Shown one piece after another: positions 20,090 to 31,607 of a stretch of 64,000 bases of DNA. Both the position numbers and the translations under genes were made by a program. The notes under the pieces were generated by a model that had not been told where the DNA came from, ran no database searches, and saw nothing but the letters and a program-made list of their open reading frames with translations. This DNA comes from Phytophthora sp. 'mugwort' (Eukaryota > Oomycota > Peronosporomycetes > Peronosporales > Peronosporaceae). The first letter of the stretch is position 1. Each line of letters opens with the position of its first letter. The stretch spans positions 4,092,001-4,156,000 of the forward strand of contig JAUCEF010000017.1 in assembly GCA_033558025.1 (NCBI GenBank), read 5' to 3'.

Positions 20090-22467
20090 ATTTCATCAGG
20101 AACATCATTTCTGCACGATCGTCATCTAAGCGCGTGCGCAGCTCGTTTACAACGAGCCCACTAAGGCTAAAAAGTCTCTCTTGGATGGCAAGGCAATGGT
20201 CTGCCTAGGTATATCCTGGCTAGTGTAGCGACTGCGGGAAAATATTGTTCTCCGTACTGCTTGAACCACACAAGCACTCATCTCGATAAGCATCAAGTGC
20301 ATTGTATTTTCCGTCTTTTTTGGCACATGACGCCTCACACTCAGATTTTTCCACTGATTCCACGGGTTTCTCGCCTTTATCTCCACATCACTCAAAGCAT
20401 CCCGAATTTCAGAGGTTTGGGCTGAGACCGCAACTCCCAACAAAGCGCTAAATGCACTTGGACGAGCATTCTGTTGCTGATAACATACTTGCCGTGGTGG
20501 AGATTCAGCTTCATTGTCCTTATTGCCGTGGCTGGTCTCCTCACGTGCGGTGAGTGACTTATAGATTGGTTCGTGCTCCAGTTGAAGTTCGAGCTCTTCT
20601 TGTGAAAGGGTAGCACTGTTAGCTTCGATTGAAGCAGCCTTGAACTTAATCCGTGGGTCAAGATCATGGCCTTAACATCGTTAATATCATCTGAGGGGAA
20701 ACGGAGCTTGAATTGCTCCCGTAAACGATCACGGCAACGGCTTCCTTGAGGCGACAAATCACGTATACATCGGGATACCCGCCGCTGCGGGAATTCATTG
20801 CCGGTGGGATCAGGGCGCTCCAACACTAAACAATCTATGCACTCAGCTTCTACAGCTAGAGTCAGTAACTTCTGGAAAAGGAGAGCGTAGGAACTAGAAA
20901 CACCCTCCTTTTGCACGTCCCCCAGACACCTGTAATTCCTTCCATTTCTGTGATGAGATTTCAGTCATCTCTAGTAATATTTGTCCAAACGCTTTGCTCG
21001 GTTGAAGACGCAGTCTCGAAACGCGGTGACCCTCGTGCGACGCAGCGTTTACAACTACTTTGCATTCGTAAAATAGTTGTAAGAACTTTACATTCGCAAA
21101 ATAGTTGTAAAAACTTTGCATTCGCATAATAGTTGTAAACGGTGCGTCGCATGGGTCACCGCATATCCGACTCTAGTTTTCGCATCAACTGCAATGCTGA
21201 CTGCAGGCAGATTGTACAGTTTCTTTAACTGCTTAAGCATTGCCAAGCACTGTGGTGAGTTAAAAAGAGTAGCCAAGTCCCGCAACTTTTGAACCACACG
21301 AAGCCCTTCTCGCAGCTCATCCCCCGGAGTTACAACAAGCCGTCCGTCATTTTTGTGTTCTATTTGATACCGAGCGCGTACGAATACATAGACTCAGTAA
21401 GTGCATTAAGCAATCTACTTGGTCAGTGCTGCTAAAGTGATCGAACACGTTCCTCGCACTTCCTGTAGTGTCACTCACAGTGAACCGCGCGTATTGATCG
21501 ATACCAATGCCGTACCTTTCATGAATGCTCGACATTATAAGGTTTGCAATGGTGACGGCTGCATGCCCGTGTGGGTTTGACAAAGCTAATAACGAAACGT
21601 TCTCAAATCCCACTTCGGATCGATGAACACAACAGTCACCCAATGATATTCATGTTCACAGCGTTGGTCCACAAGTCATGAATAAGAGAAAGAAAAGGCG
21701 TATTAAAAGCGTCGGCGAACGCAACGCGGAAAGTTCGTGATACCCGATCAAAGTCGCCCTCTGCAAAAGCACAGAAGGTGCCGAGCCGGCACTTTCAACC
21801 CCAGTTGATTTGATAGGCGCCGAAGCAAAATATACAGCTCCGCATTCTCTAACGCCGTATACGGGAGACCAGACGAAAGCAATCACCTTGTCGACAGTAT
21901 ACGGACTTCATGTGCGCTAATCGCCATGGATTCGTACATGGTACGCTGTTTTTTAGTTTTCCGATCAGCTTCAGAGGGATCCACCAATGTGCTATTGTGA
22001 ATTTAAATTCGACTTGTTACGTTACCCTTTCGCGCGCCGTTTGCTTCAATTGTCAGAGGATGATCTTTGTGGTGTCGTCGGATGTGCTTCATCGCGTTGG
22101 ATGAATTCTTCTGTTGCTGTAGGCACGTCATCCATGTTGTTGCTGTTGTGTCGGAGTTCCCACACTTGTCGGCGCATGCAAGGCAGATATGCGTGAACGG
22201 ATGTCCAGGCTCCGAAGGGTCAGGTATTGACACCTTCATCACATGCAGGACGTCCCTCATCTTAGTGAACAAGTTTTGACTGTAGTGTTGAACACTGACT
22301 GGTATTTCATGCTTGTCAACTACTCCATCATTGCTTGGTCCTGGGCTTCTTTCCCCGGAGGAAGCAAGCGGTCCTCCGCTGACGTCACGTTGTGCGTTGG
22401 AGGCCATCTCCGGCAGTTCGCCAACCGCGCAATCGACAAAGTGAAATTTAATCACGGCTTCTCTCAT
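20090..22467 (-). mobile_element. hAT transposon remnant 1
   Basis: Minus-strand pieces in order: a BED-type zinc finger at 22467-22003 (C-x2-C with a distal MKHIRRHHKDHP), RNase H-like core fragments around 21640-21390 (DQYARFTVSDTTGSARNVF) and 21297-21100 (LRDLATLFNSPQCLAML), an insertion-domain part at 20916-20392 (EQFKLRFPSDDINDVKAMI), and the C-terminal hAT dimerisation motif AIQERLFSLSGLVVNELRTR near 20180-20095. Multiple stops and frameshifts make it inactive. A foldback element sits inside it at 21023-21162. Terminal repeats and the 8 bp target duplication were not found. Confidence 0.75.
21023..21162. repeat. Foldback element with internal 28-30 bp tandem repeats
   Basis: The ends GCGGTGACCC..TGCGACGCA.CGTTTACAACTA are inverted repeats of about 35 bp with few mismatches. 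Between them are three imperfect tandem copies of a unit containing CTTTGCATTCGCAAAATAGT. The size and structure suggest a MITE-like element inserted in the hAT remnant. Confidence 0.7.
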
Positions 22468-22889
22468 TGAACCTGTGAAGCCTCTGCGGTATTTTCGTAA
22501 CGAACGCTTTGCTTAAGGTGAAACTAAAAACGTAATTAGATATCAGATCCCCTGGCATCAATCTAGCAACGTTGGTGTATCAATGATCATGATCCACTGT
22601 CTACTTTGGTATCTCTCTAACCCTGTTACGAGTATTGGATCACTCCGGATCAATGGATCAAGATGTATCAGTGGTGAATATGAACCCCTGGCCCCGTCAT
22701 ACTTGGTAGTACTTGTAGTCAATTCACGCCTACGCGAGCTAGTACCGAAAACCTCTGGGTCCTAGCAATATGGACCGGAATGGGTTTCTTCATCTGGACG
22801 ACTCACAGTTCGAGTCCGTTCGTAAGATAACTGGCATCTTTGGTATGGACGCCTTGCACAGCTTAGGGTCGTCAACGCAAGCCGAGCAG
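22468..22889. other. Spacer, no gene seen
   Basis: AT-balanced sequence between the hAT BED finger and a tRNA-like segment. I see only short, unsupported open frames. Confidence 0.5.
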
Positions 22890-22982
22890 GTCGAACGCGT
22901 GACCGCGTTTGTGGTGTAGCACGATCGGTCAAAATATGATTAAGGACCGATGCGCTTACCAACTGCGCCCAGACACCGACTA
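22890..22982 (-). repeat. tRNA-like Pol III head (degenerate tRNA or SINE)
   Basis: On the minus strand, TGGGCGCAGTTGG fits the Pol III A box and forms a D-arm (GCGC..AGTTGGTAA..GCGC). CGGTC and GACCG can pair as an anticodon-type stem, although around a loop that is too long. GCGTTCGACC further on resembles the B box. The acceptor and T stems do not pair well, so this is more likely a tRNA-derived SINE head or dead tRNA than a working gene. Confidence 0.35.
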
Positions 22983-24082
22983 AAGGAGGGGGCTCCTCGA
23001 TTATCCGTGAATCAGCTGAACTTGGTCTCAGCTTGTGTACCCGTCGATGGGCTGGATCCGCTCTCTTGGGACTCCGAATGATGCAGTGGTGTAAAGTCTT
23101 GAACGTCCTGGCGGGACGCGGGGACGTGGAGCAGCGCGGAAGTCTTCGCTCTGCTGCTGTTATTGGTTCCGATCTGAGGTAGTCGACCTCAGATCGGCGG
23201 CCTGGACTTGATCCGAGGTCGAGGTCGCCGTGTGGCGTTGTTCCTTTCTTTTCCTTGATTTGCTTGCCGCTTCCCTTAGCGGGATCGTGCGAGTTGAAAG
23301 CCGAAGCGATCGTCGGCCAAGCACTGAATGCCGATCGATCGAGGTATGCGCTTGAGCAGAAGTTCGCTAGCGTGAGGGAGGGTGGGCCAATATCCGATCC
23401 GATCCGCTCACCACGACACTAGATCTGCTTCCTTGAGCTGGTCGACACCTTGGGGGGGGGGGGGGGGCAATGTAGTTCCTTTCCCACGGTATTTGAAAAC
23501 CGCCTAAGTCGTCCAATGCAAATTCGAGTCTGATTGTTGTTTATCCTTTCCTGGTCCTATTTTCCCGTCCTGAACCATATATCTTACCACCTGAATCTCC
23601 CGAATGTTGCCTTCTTCAACCACTCAACACGTACCGTATTCACGCTTGCACATCCCCGAGGATGATTGCTGACCGAACCACGATCTGCCAGATCGCTTAT
23701 ATCCGAACATGTATGTCGATCTGACAGATCGAGGATGTCGGAACCTGTGTGCCGATCGGCGAATACCGATCGACCCGATCCGGTCAATTTCGACCGCAAG
23801 ATCGATCCGATCAGCCCGATCTCGGACGGCGGGGTGTAGGCCGATCTGTGGACGCCGGATCAGCCCGATCTTCCGAACCTTGAGCGCCGGATCGGCTCGA
23901 TCTGCCAACCCGTAGACCCCAGATCCGTACGATCGGGGCCCGACCGAGGTCAAACAGGGGTTAGATCCGGTTTGATCGATTCCGTCACCGCTTGCCCATC
24001 CTGATCGCTTACACCCCCCTCGATCCGGGTTCCGAATATCCACCCGATCCCCGATTGGTCGGGTGATCACAGTATAACAGAT
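22983..24082. other. Non-coding leader-like region with a GATC-dense block and a G16 run
   Basis: No gene. A run of 16 G occurs at 23452-23467. From about 23641 to 24070 GATC occurs roughly 24 times in 430 bp, mostly as CGATC, CCGATC and GGATC. It lies directly upstream of the gypsy-I gag, so it may be that element's leader or LTR, though I found no matching copy downstream of pol. Confidence 0.5.
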
Positions 24083-25020
24083 TTGTGTTGGGTGGTTGCC
24101 CGACCCTGGTTTCCTTCCTCGCCATCGAAGCATCCCCTTGCACCCCGGATTAAGTCGAACGTCGCCCCGCCTTTACCTCGTATCTCGATCCGGCTCGATC
24201 GCCTCCTCTTTTCACAGCTGGGGCCGCCTTTCTCACCGATCTGGCCATTCCTTAGGGATCTGATATGCTTGGTTGACGCTTCTCCACACGTTCGACATGT
24301 GTGCGCGAGGGATCATAGAACATGCTCGGAGCAACCTGCAAATTCCGGCCGCAGAGCCGAAATCGGTCTACCCTAAGCCGTTGAGGTTGAAGGTAAACCC
24401 GTACGAAGGGAAGAAAGGGAAACTCTTCACTTCTGGGTACAAGAAGTAGAGCAATGGATGCGGCTCTCATTTCTTCGGAGCAGCTCCGGGTGGCTTTTGC
24501 CCTCCCCAACCTTAGCGGGCGTGCTAAGAGTTGGGCGTACACGCGGGAAGCGACAACACCTGGATGCTTCGCATCCTGGGCTCAGCTGTGTGAGCAGCTT
24601 AGATCCGCGTTCCTCCCGGCGAACTATGAGTACAGCCAACGGTCACGCTTCCTGTCATGTAGACAGGGAAGACGTGAGCTGCACCAGTACATCCAGGAGA
24701 TGCGGGAGCTCACCGCATCCCTCGTAGGAAACCCACTCCATGAACACATCAAGGTGACGGTGTTCATGGACGGCCTAAGAGTAGGTCCGGCCCACACCCA
24801 GATGTTTCGGGCGCAGGCCAATACTCTGGAAGAGGCGATTCAAGTCCCTTCAAAAGGGGTATAATCACCGCCAGGCGCGCGCGCCGGCGGCGATGTGGCC
24901 AGGGGCTGCGACACCAAGATGCGGGGCCCCAAGTGGGCCGGAACTTGGGCTCGCCCGGCAGCATGATATTCGCTGCTATAGCTGAGGTAAGCTAGGGCAC
25001 ATGGCGCGTGGCTGTCCCGC
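24083..25020 (+). pseudogene. Gypsy-I gag (capsid region and zinc knuckle)
   Basis: The open segment 24454-24864 carries a Ty3/gypsy capsid-like region: FALPNLSGRAKSWAY, FLSCRQGRRELHQYIQEMRE, LTASLVGNPLHEHI and FMDGLR, typical of retrotransposon gag. A CCHC knuckle follows at 24974-25018, but its second Cys codon is TGA, so the frame is dead. The true gag start is uncertain. Confidence 0.75.
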
Positions 25021-25199
25021 GGGGGGACAACGAAAGTGTTTCCCCACTAAGCCCATCGCGCTCAAGGATCGCTGGCAAAAGCCGCGACCCCACGGGCAGG
25101 GGGACGCAGGAAATCGGTAGGGGCGGGGCGCCCTACTGGGGAAGATCTAAGTCTTCATGAGCGATGTGCGGGTGGCGCGCACCATGGAGACTTAGCCCC

Positions 25200-25720
25200 T
25201 AAGGGTCTTTGCACTCTCGAATCGAAAAAGGGAAGCATTGGGCTGCTAGTAGTACACGTAAGTGTACGGGGATATACCCATCCCGTCCGGGGCTTGATAG
25301 ACACCGGGGCATCGAAGAACTTCGCACGCCGCCAGACTGTTGCGGAGTTGGCCGACGCTTACGACAAAGAAAAGGCAACGAGACGGTGTCGGTACAAGTG
25401 GCCGACGGAACGGTGATTACCGTTCCCAAGATCCATGTGGATCTAGCTGTGAAGTTCGAGGACTTCGACAGCATAGAGCAGTTTACTGCCCTAGAGATGG
25501 ACAAGTATGACTTGATCCTGGGTATACCCTGGCTCGAGAAGCATGATCCATGGATCGATTGGCGAAACAAAGCCATCGGGGCCAGCCGGTCGCGCTGTTA
25601 CTGCCAGATCATTGATGAGGCATGTTCCCTCCCACCTCTGCCAGGAACTGGGGCGTCTGAAAGGGGCGCCGGGATGCAGGAGTATCCATTGAAGTTTTGG
25701 GAGCCACCGACGTATTGAGC
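25200..25720 (+). pseudogene. Gypsy-I aspartic protease
   Basis: LIDTGASKNF at 25294-25323 is the retropepsin active-site motif (D-T-G-A). A frame change separates it from VQVADGTVITVPKIHVDL and MDKYDLILGIPWLEKHDPWI, the C-terminal protease and pre-RT signature of these elements. Stops between gag and protease and within it show decay. Confidence 0.75.
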
Positions 25721-25830
25721 GACTCCCTAGAAGCGGTGGCTGCAGAAGCTGCACCTGGTCGAGTGCGGCAGTCCTTACCGGATAGCCCTGACCCTCGCCG
25801 AGATCTGGACCGGCGGCCAAGGCTTCAAGA

Positions 25831-27370
25831 GTGGCGGTGCCGGGCGGCACCGACCAGGTGAGTATCCTAGGTCTACTCCAAGTCACCCAGCTAGAAACTG
25901 GCGAGAAAGGCGCAGAATGCGCTTCCTGTGTGGGTAACCTTGTTCCACACCAGGTCGCCCAGACCATAACTGAAGAAGTAGTGGCGGAATGCACTTCTTG
26001 TGTGGGTAACCATGTTCCACACGAAGCCCTAGAGGCTTTGGACGTCGTCAATGAGACGCCTACAGACGTGGGGGACAAAGTACCACGTCACGGTCGCCGT
26101 CGACGACATAAACGACACCGCAAGTCGAGTCTGAAGTCATTTCAGACTGGAGTCGTTTCAAGCGACTCGGAACTCACGGTCCGGGTTCTTCAGACGCGGC
26201 CAGTCGAAGAGTGTTACCACATCCTTGATAGCGAGACCGGCCATCTGGTCAAGGCAGGCGGCATCCAGGAAGAGCTGCTGCCAGAGGTGTCAGAGCTCCT
26301 GAACCTCGAAGAGTTGACGCCGACAGATTTCCTGGTCGACCTGAAGGCAGGAGAAATCGCGGATGTGGTAATCTTGAAGCAAGAGTCCAATCCGGAGGAA
26401 TTGAATTCCTCCTCGGTTATGGAAGAGGACATCCTGGAGGCATTCTCCTCCCAGCGTTCCTCGCGCTTGGGTTCTGAGATTCTCAAGACCCCGAAGGATC
26501 CAGTGTATCCTTCGCAAAAGGAGGTTCGAGGATGTGATGTCCAAAAATCCACTGTCTCAACTCCCACCGGATCGTGGGATCAGGCACGAGATCAATCTCG
26601 TGCCGGGCACAGAGTACTGTGTCACCAGATAATGGTCACTGCCTTGAGAGCAGTGCGAGGTCATTGATGCCTTCTTCGCCGCAAAGGCCAAGGCAGGCAT
26701 GGTGCGGGAATCGAAATCCCCGCACTCGACGCCAACCTTCTGCGTTCGGAAGCCGAACGGGAAGTGGCGTCCGGTTCATGCTTTAATAAGCTGAATAGCG
26801 CAACGGTGCCGGCCCAGACACCCATCCCGCGAAAGGATGCGTTGTTAAACAACATGACCGGGTGCGAGTTATACAGCGCCCTGGCTCTGGTGGACGGATA
26901 CTACCAGATCCTGATGCGCGAGAGCGACATTCCCCTCACCGCAGTGAGCACCCCGAGCGGTATGCTCTGGGAGTGGCTTGTGATGCCACAGGGCCTGTCT
27001 AATGTCCCGGCGACGTTCAATCGCCTGGTCACGCAGTTGGTTAGACCACTGCGTGCGTACGCACAGTCGTACTTCGACGACATCTTCGTCCATAGCCGCG
27101 CCGAGGGAGGCAAGACAGTTATGTAGGTGCATTTGGAGCACCTCCGTCGAGTGTTGGAGGTCTCGAGCGAACAAGCTCTATGCCAACGTCGACCGGTGCG
27201 TCTTCGCGGCGCAAAGATCAATGTACTCGTTTGCTTCGTTAGCATTGTCGGCGTTCGAGCCGACCCGGAGAAGGTCAAGGCCATTTCGGCTTGGCCAACG
27301 CCAAGGTCCCAGAAGGGCCTGAAGAAGTGGCTGGGCTTAGCCATCTACCTCCATAAGTACAGCGAAGGGT
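25831..27370 (+). pseudogene. Gypsy-I linker and reverse transcriptase
   Basis: 25831-26560 encodes a variable linker with two copies of an EC(A/T)SCVGN.VPH motif. RT proper starts about 26560 (PPDRGIRHEINLVPGTEYC in one frame) and runs through YYQILMRESDIPLTAVSTPS, LVMPQGLSNVPATFNRL and the catalytic YFDD at 27070-27081. At least two frame changes and in-frame stops (for example just after 27120) disable it. Confidence 0.8.
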
Positions 27371-27880
27371 AAGCGGGTCTGGCTAGACCCTTGTCGAATC
27401 TTCTGAAGAAGGATACCGACTGGCACTAGGGGCGTGAGCACCAGGGTGCCTTCGAAAATGTCAAGGCAAGCCTTCAGAAGGCGCCTGTCCTGGCACTGCC
27501 GGACGAGACGAAGCCGTTCAGCGTCGTCTGCGATGCATCCGATTATGAAATCGGATGTGTATTGCTGCAACACGATGCAGCTAGACGTGAACGAGTGATC
27601 TCGTTTCAGTCCAGGCAGCTCAAGGCTGCCGCATGGAATTACCCCGTTCATGACAAGGAGCCGCTTGCCATGAGGTACGCCCTTGTCAATTTCCGGGTGC
27701 ATCGCCTGGGCTCACAGCCCTTTGTGATCTACACAGATCGCATCCTTACGGGCGGCGACAAATTCGCCCCATCTGTCCCAAAGGATGGCGAGGTGGCTGT
27801 CCTTTTTCGCGGAATATAACTTCCGTGTCAAGTACAAGCCTGGCAAGCTCAACTTGCTTGCCGATGCGTTGTCACGCAGG
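27371..27880 (+). pseudogene. Gypsy-I RNase H
   Basis: KPFSVVCDASDYEIGCVLLQ, then RVISFQSRQLKAAAWNYPVHDKE shortened by decay, then the FVIYTD strand and, after a frame change at about 27790, RVKYKPGKLNLLADALSRRP. This is the Ty3-type RNase H domain between RT and integrase. Confidence 0.75.
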
Positions 27881-29395
27881 CCGGACTATGAGCTGGCGAA
27901 CATAAGTCGCGCCACGACCGATCTATATGATCAGATACGCATGGCGTATCGGGGCGATGAAGCCGTGGCATCTTTGGTGCGCTTCCTGGCCGCTGGCAAG
28001 GAAATCAAGGCCGAGTGGTTCACGCCACGTCAGAGAGCCTGGCTCCATCGATACGAGTGGGCCGATGGCCTGCTCTACTATCGAGTGGATCCCCACGAAA
28101 CCCCTCGGGTAGTCACTCCAAACGACGAGATCTCAAGTTTGACATCCTACATGAGGCGCACGATGCGCCGTCCAGCGGTCACTTGGGCCGCGAGACCTTC
28201 CAATCGGTCTCTCCATATTTTTGGTGGGCCCACATGTACAAGTGGGTCGCACAGTACTTGAAGACATGTGAAACATGTTAGCGGGTGAAACCCGCCGGGC
28301 ACGCCTCGGCCCCTTTGCAGAGCCTGCCCGTTCCGGTGGACTGCTGGAAGTCGATGTGTCTGGACTTCACATTTGAAGTTCCAGCCGACGACCACGGAAA
28401 CACGGCATCTTGGTGCTCGTGTGCCATCTGAGCAAGATGGTGCGTCTTGCTCCGGTCAAAGTAATAGTGACCGGAGAAAAGGCTGCGAAGCTGTTCCTAA
28501 ATGGCGTTTTCCGTCATCATCGTCTGCCGGAGACAAATGGCTCGGATCGTGACCCGCGGTTTACCGCTGTGTTCAGGTGAACGCTGTTCTAACTACTTGG
28601 AACGAGGCTGCACATGTCCACTGCCGATCATCCTCAAACGGATGGTCATGCCAACCGAGTGCTTGAAAACAATCTCCGCAGCATTTGTGCAAAGTCTCCT
28701 CGCACTTGGTCAGAACGTCTGCCATTAGTTGGGTTTGCCCTCAACAATGCGGTTCACGCATCAACCAAATATACCCCGTTCTACCTGAATGGCATACGCC
28801 ATCCATGGGTGCCGCTCACTTTACGATGCAGCACCCTGTAAGTGGGAGAGAGGCTCGGAAAGCGCTTTCCTCCCAAGTCTCGTACATGAGACCGGTTACC
28901 TTGCGGAAATAAGTGGAGTATTTTATAGACACCAGGCTGAACGTAATCAGCCGTGTCCGTGATGCCATGGCAGCGGCACAGGACAAACAAAATGAGTACT
29001 CAGACAAACAAGGAAGAGGAAACTTAAACGTGTTTAAAGTGGGTGAATCAGTCCTATTAGACACCAGGAACTTGCCGCTCGCCACGGTAAGTTCCATTGG
29101 GAGCAGCTAGCTGAAGCAGCGCTTCATTGGACTCTTCGCGGTCATGGCCAGGCATGGTGCGGCATATACCATTGACCTGCCTAAAACGATGACGACCCAC
29201 CCGACGTTCTACGGGGGCCGTCTGAAGCGCTACCATGATCCGCAGGGTTCAAGGCCCCAGATCTTCAAAGCGAGGCTGCGACTCTTCTCTCTGAGAGCGC
29301 CCAAACGCAGAAACCCAGGTCCCTTGCGGGACCGCGGAAGGGCTCCATACGAAGAAACCCGGGCTGCATACGCCGAGTATATGTGTGAGCCATAG
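27881..29395 (+). pseudogene. Gypsy-I integrase and C-terminal tail
   Basis: The HHCC zinc domain is at 28120-28278 (HEAHDAPSSGHLGRETF ending CETC) and is followed at once by TAG. Core pieces are LDFTFEV (about 28360), NGSDRDPRFT (about 28530) and HPQTDGHANRVLENNLRSI (28620-28680), representing the D,D,E residues in separate frames. The tail 29144-29395 has the usual TFYGGRLKRYHDP end of gypsy pol. Heavily frameshifted. Confidence 0.75.
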
Positions 29396-30426
29396 TGATA
29401 CGGCTGGGCGTATGCAGGAGTCGCTCCCGCCTGGGGCACAGGCCGCAGAAGGTCCCGAATGAGAGACACCTCCGTTGAATACGATCCACGGATATCCAAA
29501 GGGCAGCCAGACATCGGAAGGCCTCGTCCACGTCATTAGTCCGACGGTCGACCCGATCTTCAAGGGCCGACAAGTCGTCTGCCAGCCGACACAAGGCGCC
29601 AAGGACGGGCCTCAGGATCCCAGAGTTGGCGGCTTGGGCGGCTGCACACCCGCCCTGACCGAGGCCATGGGCAATCTCCAACGAAAGGACTAGGCGACGG
29701 AGAACGGAGTCTTCAATTGTTCGAGGTGGAGCCGAAAGCGGCACACCATGTCCTGAAACGGACCGTATGGGCGGTGCGTCATACTCGTACTGCGCCGCTG
29801 CCTCGAAGGCTGTGGCGCTCTGGGAACAGAATCGGCGGCGGCTTCGTAAGTAGTTCGGGCTTTCTTGCCCGAACGGGGTGTGGTCGTAGAACGAAGACCA
29901 TACCGGCGCTCATCAGGGGCGCTAGAAGCGGAATGATTCTGCTGTTCCCGAGAGAGCTGTCGTCGGCCTACCATATGGACAAACTCAATACGCAGATCTA
30001 GGAGGTCAAGGATGGCCCCCAGTGCGAAATCCTGCCGGAGAACTTTAAGTTGTCCTTGTGAGAGCGCGTAGCTACCTATTTCCAAAAGACGGTTTCGGTG
30101 TCTTGGAAAGGGTTACAGTGTTGGAGAATCACGGCTGGATAGCCCAACACCGGTCGCAGTCCCGACCGGAGCTCTGGCTTCTTTCGCTGACTCGCGCTCC
30201 TTAAGCGATATTACGCGGTGCCAGGAGCACGCATCGAGCAATGCTCACGTTTGGAAGCAGGGGCGGTTTGGCCACCGGGTGGCGCTCATAAGCGCCTCGA
30301 GAAGAGCGCCAGCCGCGAAGCCCGCGAGGCGACTGGAGCTGACCCATGTAGGCGTCGGCTCCGTGGGGCCCCTCAGAAGGGAAGTACCCGGGAGCATAAG
30401 GGCGATCCCCCACCCACAGGTGAAGA
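29396..30426. other. Gypsy-I post-pol region
   Basis: No sense coding region. A minus-strand open frame at 30085-29690 (131 codons, LRQDFALGAILDLLDLRIEF) may continue the antisense frame at 30993-30427, but stops lie between them. Probably a non-coding or antisense-coding part of the element between pol and the 3' LTR. Confidence 0.4.
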
Positions 30427-30993
30427 TTACTTCACCGGCGACCGGGTCACCGGGGCACGCACTCCCTTAGACGAGCAGTCTGGTATTCCGACTCCTGCCC
30501 GTCCAGATCGTTGAAGACCCCCCGGCCGACTTGACCCTCTTCCTCTCGTCGGAAGAAGAGCTGAAGAGGCCCTTGTTACTGAACGTGAGGTCCCATACCC
30601 TTCACGGATAGGAGGCGGGGAAGCATCCCGCCGCTTACAGCTGACTTCCGAGACTGCTGCAGCCTTCGCAGCCTTGACGCGGGCGGTTGCCTTAGCGAGC
30701 GTCATTTTCTTGACCGGAGAACGAGGTTTCTCTTTGTCCCCCTTGGGTGAGCCTGGGATCCTCTGGCGCTCGAGCGTCTTCGGCCCGCCGCCATCGTCGC
30801 CATAATGACTAGACAGCGGGGTACGGGGCCCAATCAAGTCCAACTGACTCGGGTCGCCGTCAGACCCCTTGAGCGGGATTTCCTTATCGCCCCAGGACAT
30901 GGGAGACTTGTCCGAGTCCTCCTCATAGTCCACGAGGAGCTCAGGGTCATCCTCAGGCGTCTCAGGTGCCTTGGGGGTCGCCTTGGATGCCAC
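30427..30993 (-). CDS. Antisense ORF of gypsy-I, 188 aa, function unknown
   Basis: Starts MASKATPKAPETPEDDPELL and is a Pro/Asp/Lys-rich, disordered polypeptide with LLVDYEEDSDKSPMSWGD and ATARVKAAKAAAVSEV stretches. It lies between pol and the 3' LTR on the opposite strand from pol. The inverted copy at 37998-38516 preserves the frame with a few substitutions (K/N, V/I, V/A, S/P), so the frame has not accumulated stops. It could be an antisense accessory ORF, as known in some plant Ty3 elements, or a displaced gag N-terminus; I cannot decide. Confidence 0.5.
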   Translation of the reverse strand: MASKATPKAPETPEDDPELLVDYEEDSDKSPMSWGDKEIPLKGSDGDPSQLDLIGPRTPLSSHYGDDGGGPKTLERQRIPGSPKGDKEKPRSPVKKMTLAKATARVKAAKAAAVSEVSCKRRDASPPPIREGYGTSRSVTRASSALLPTRGRGSSRPGGLQRSGRAGVGIPDCSSKGVRAPVTRSPVK

Positions 30994-31287
30994 TTTGGTG
31001 GATTCCTTAGCGGTAGAGCTTTGCCAGACGGCTTAGATCCCTTAGTCTGCTACTTGGAAGCAACAGGTTTGGCATGCGCTTTCGCACCGCTGCCAGACCG
31101 AGTCTTGGTCATGCTTGAGGCTGACGTGGAAGCCGAAGAAGAAGAAGAGCACGCGGAAGTGCTCGGGCTCAAAAGGAAATGAGCCGGCTGCGGAAACCAA
31201 CCGCAGCGAAGTCGATGTAATTCGACTTGGAGAGTGAAAGGCGGTGACTTCTTTCACTCGCCCTGGATGGTCGATAAACCGAACCTA

Positions 31288-31607
31288 AGTGGGGGAGTAT
31301 GTAATGGGGTTACATGAAGAGTGCCAAGTCGCTCATCAGAATGGTGTACCTAAGTACCCTAAGTGATGTAGCCAACATCACTATGACGTCACGGTAATGA
31401 CGTCACGGATACGTACCACAGATATGGTACAAAGACCTCAGATCCACCTAATAGGATAACATCTAGGGTACTTTAGAGGTGACTAATAGTTAGTATGTAG
31501 ACGCATTAATGGGGTCACCTATAAATATATCCAGTCTTAAATCTACCTAGTTTTGGTCAGTCCCCCAGACCAGGGACTTGTGAACTGCCGTTCACCGAGG
31601 GTTTGTA
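31288..31607 (+). mobile_element. Polypurine tract and 3' LTR of gypsy-I
   Basis: AAGTGGGGGAG (31288-31298) is a polypurine tract directly before an LTR that begins TGTAATGGGGTTACATG at 31300 and is recognisable to GTTTGTA at 31607. The true right boundary is uncertain, as the inverted copy continues further. It contains TATAAATA at 31520-31527 and two TGACGTCA palindromes at 31384 and 31398. The orientation (tract, then TG) agrees with the plus-strand gag-pol to the left. Confidence 0.75.
31384..31405. promoter_or_regulatory. Paired CRE-like palindromes in LTR U3
   Basis: Two perfect TGACGTCA octamers start 14 bp apart, about 120 bp upstream of the LTR TATA box. TGACGTCA is the core site of bZIP (ATF/CREB) factors. 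The inverted LTR at 37384-37691 keeps both; the older solo LTR keeps one intact and one mutated. Confidence 0.5.

Noticed and set aside
21000..21165. CRISPR-like short repeats
   Set aside because: The repeats are tandem, without unique spacers, and lie in a foldback element of a eukaryotic genome.
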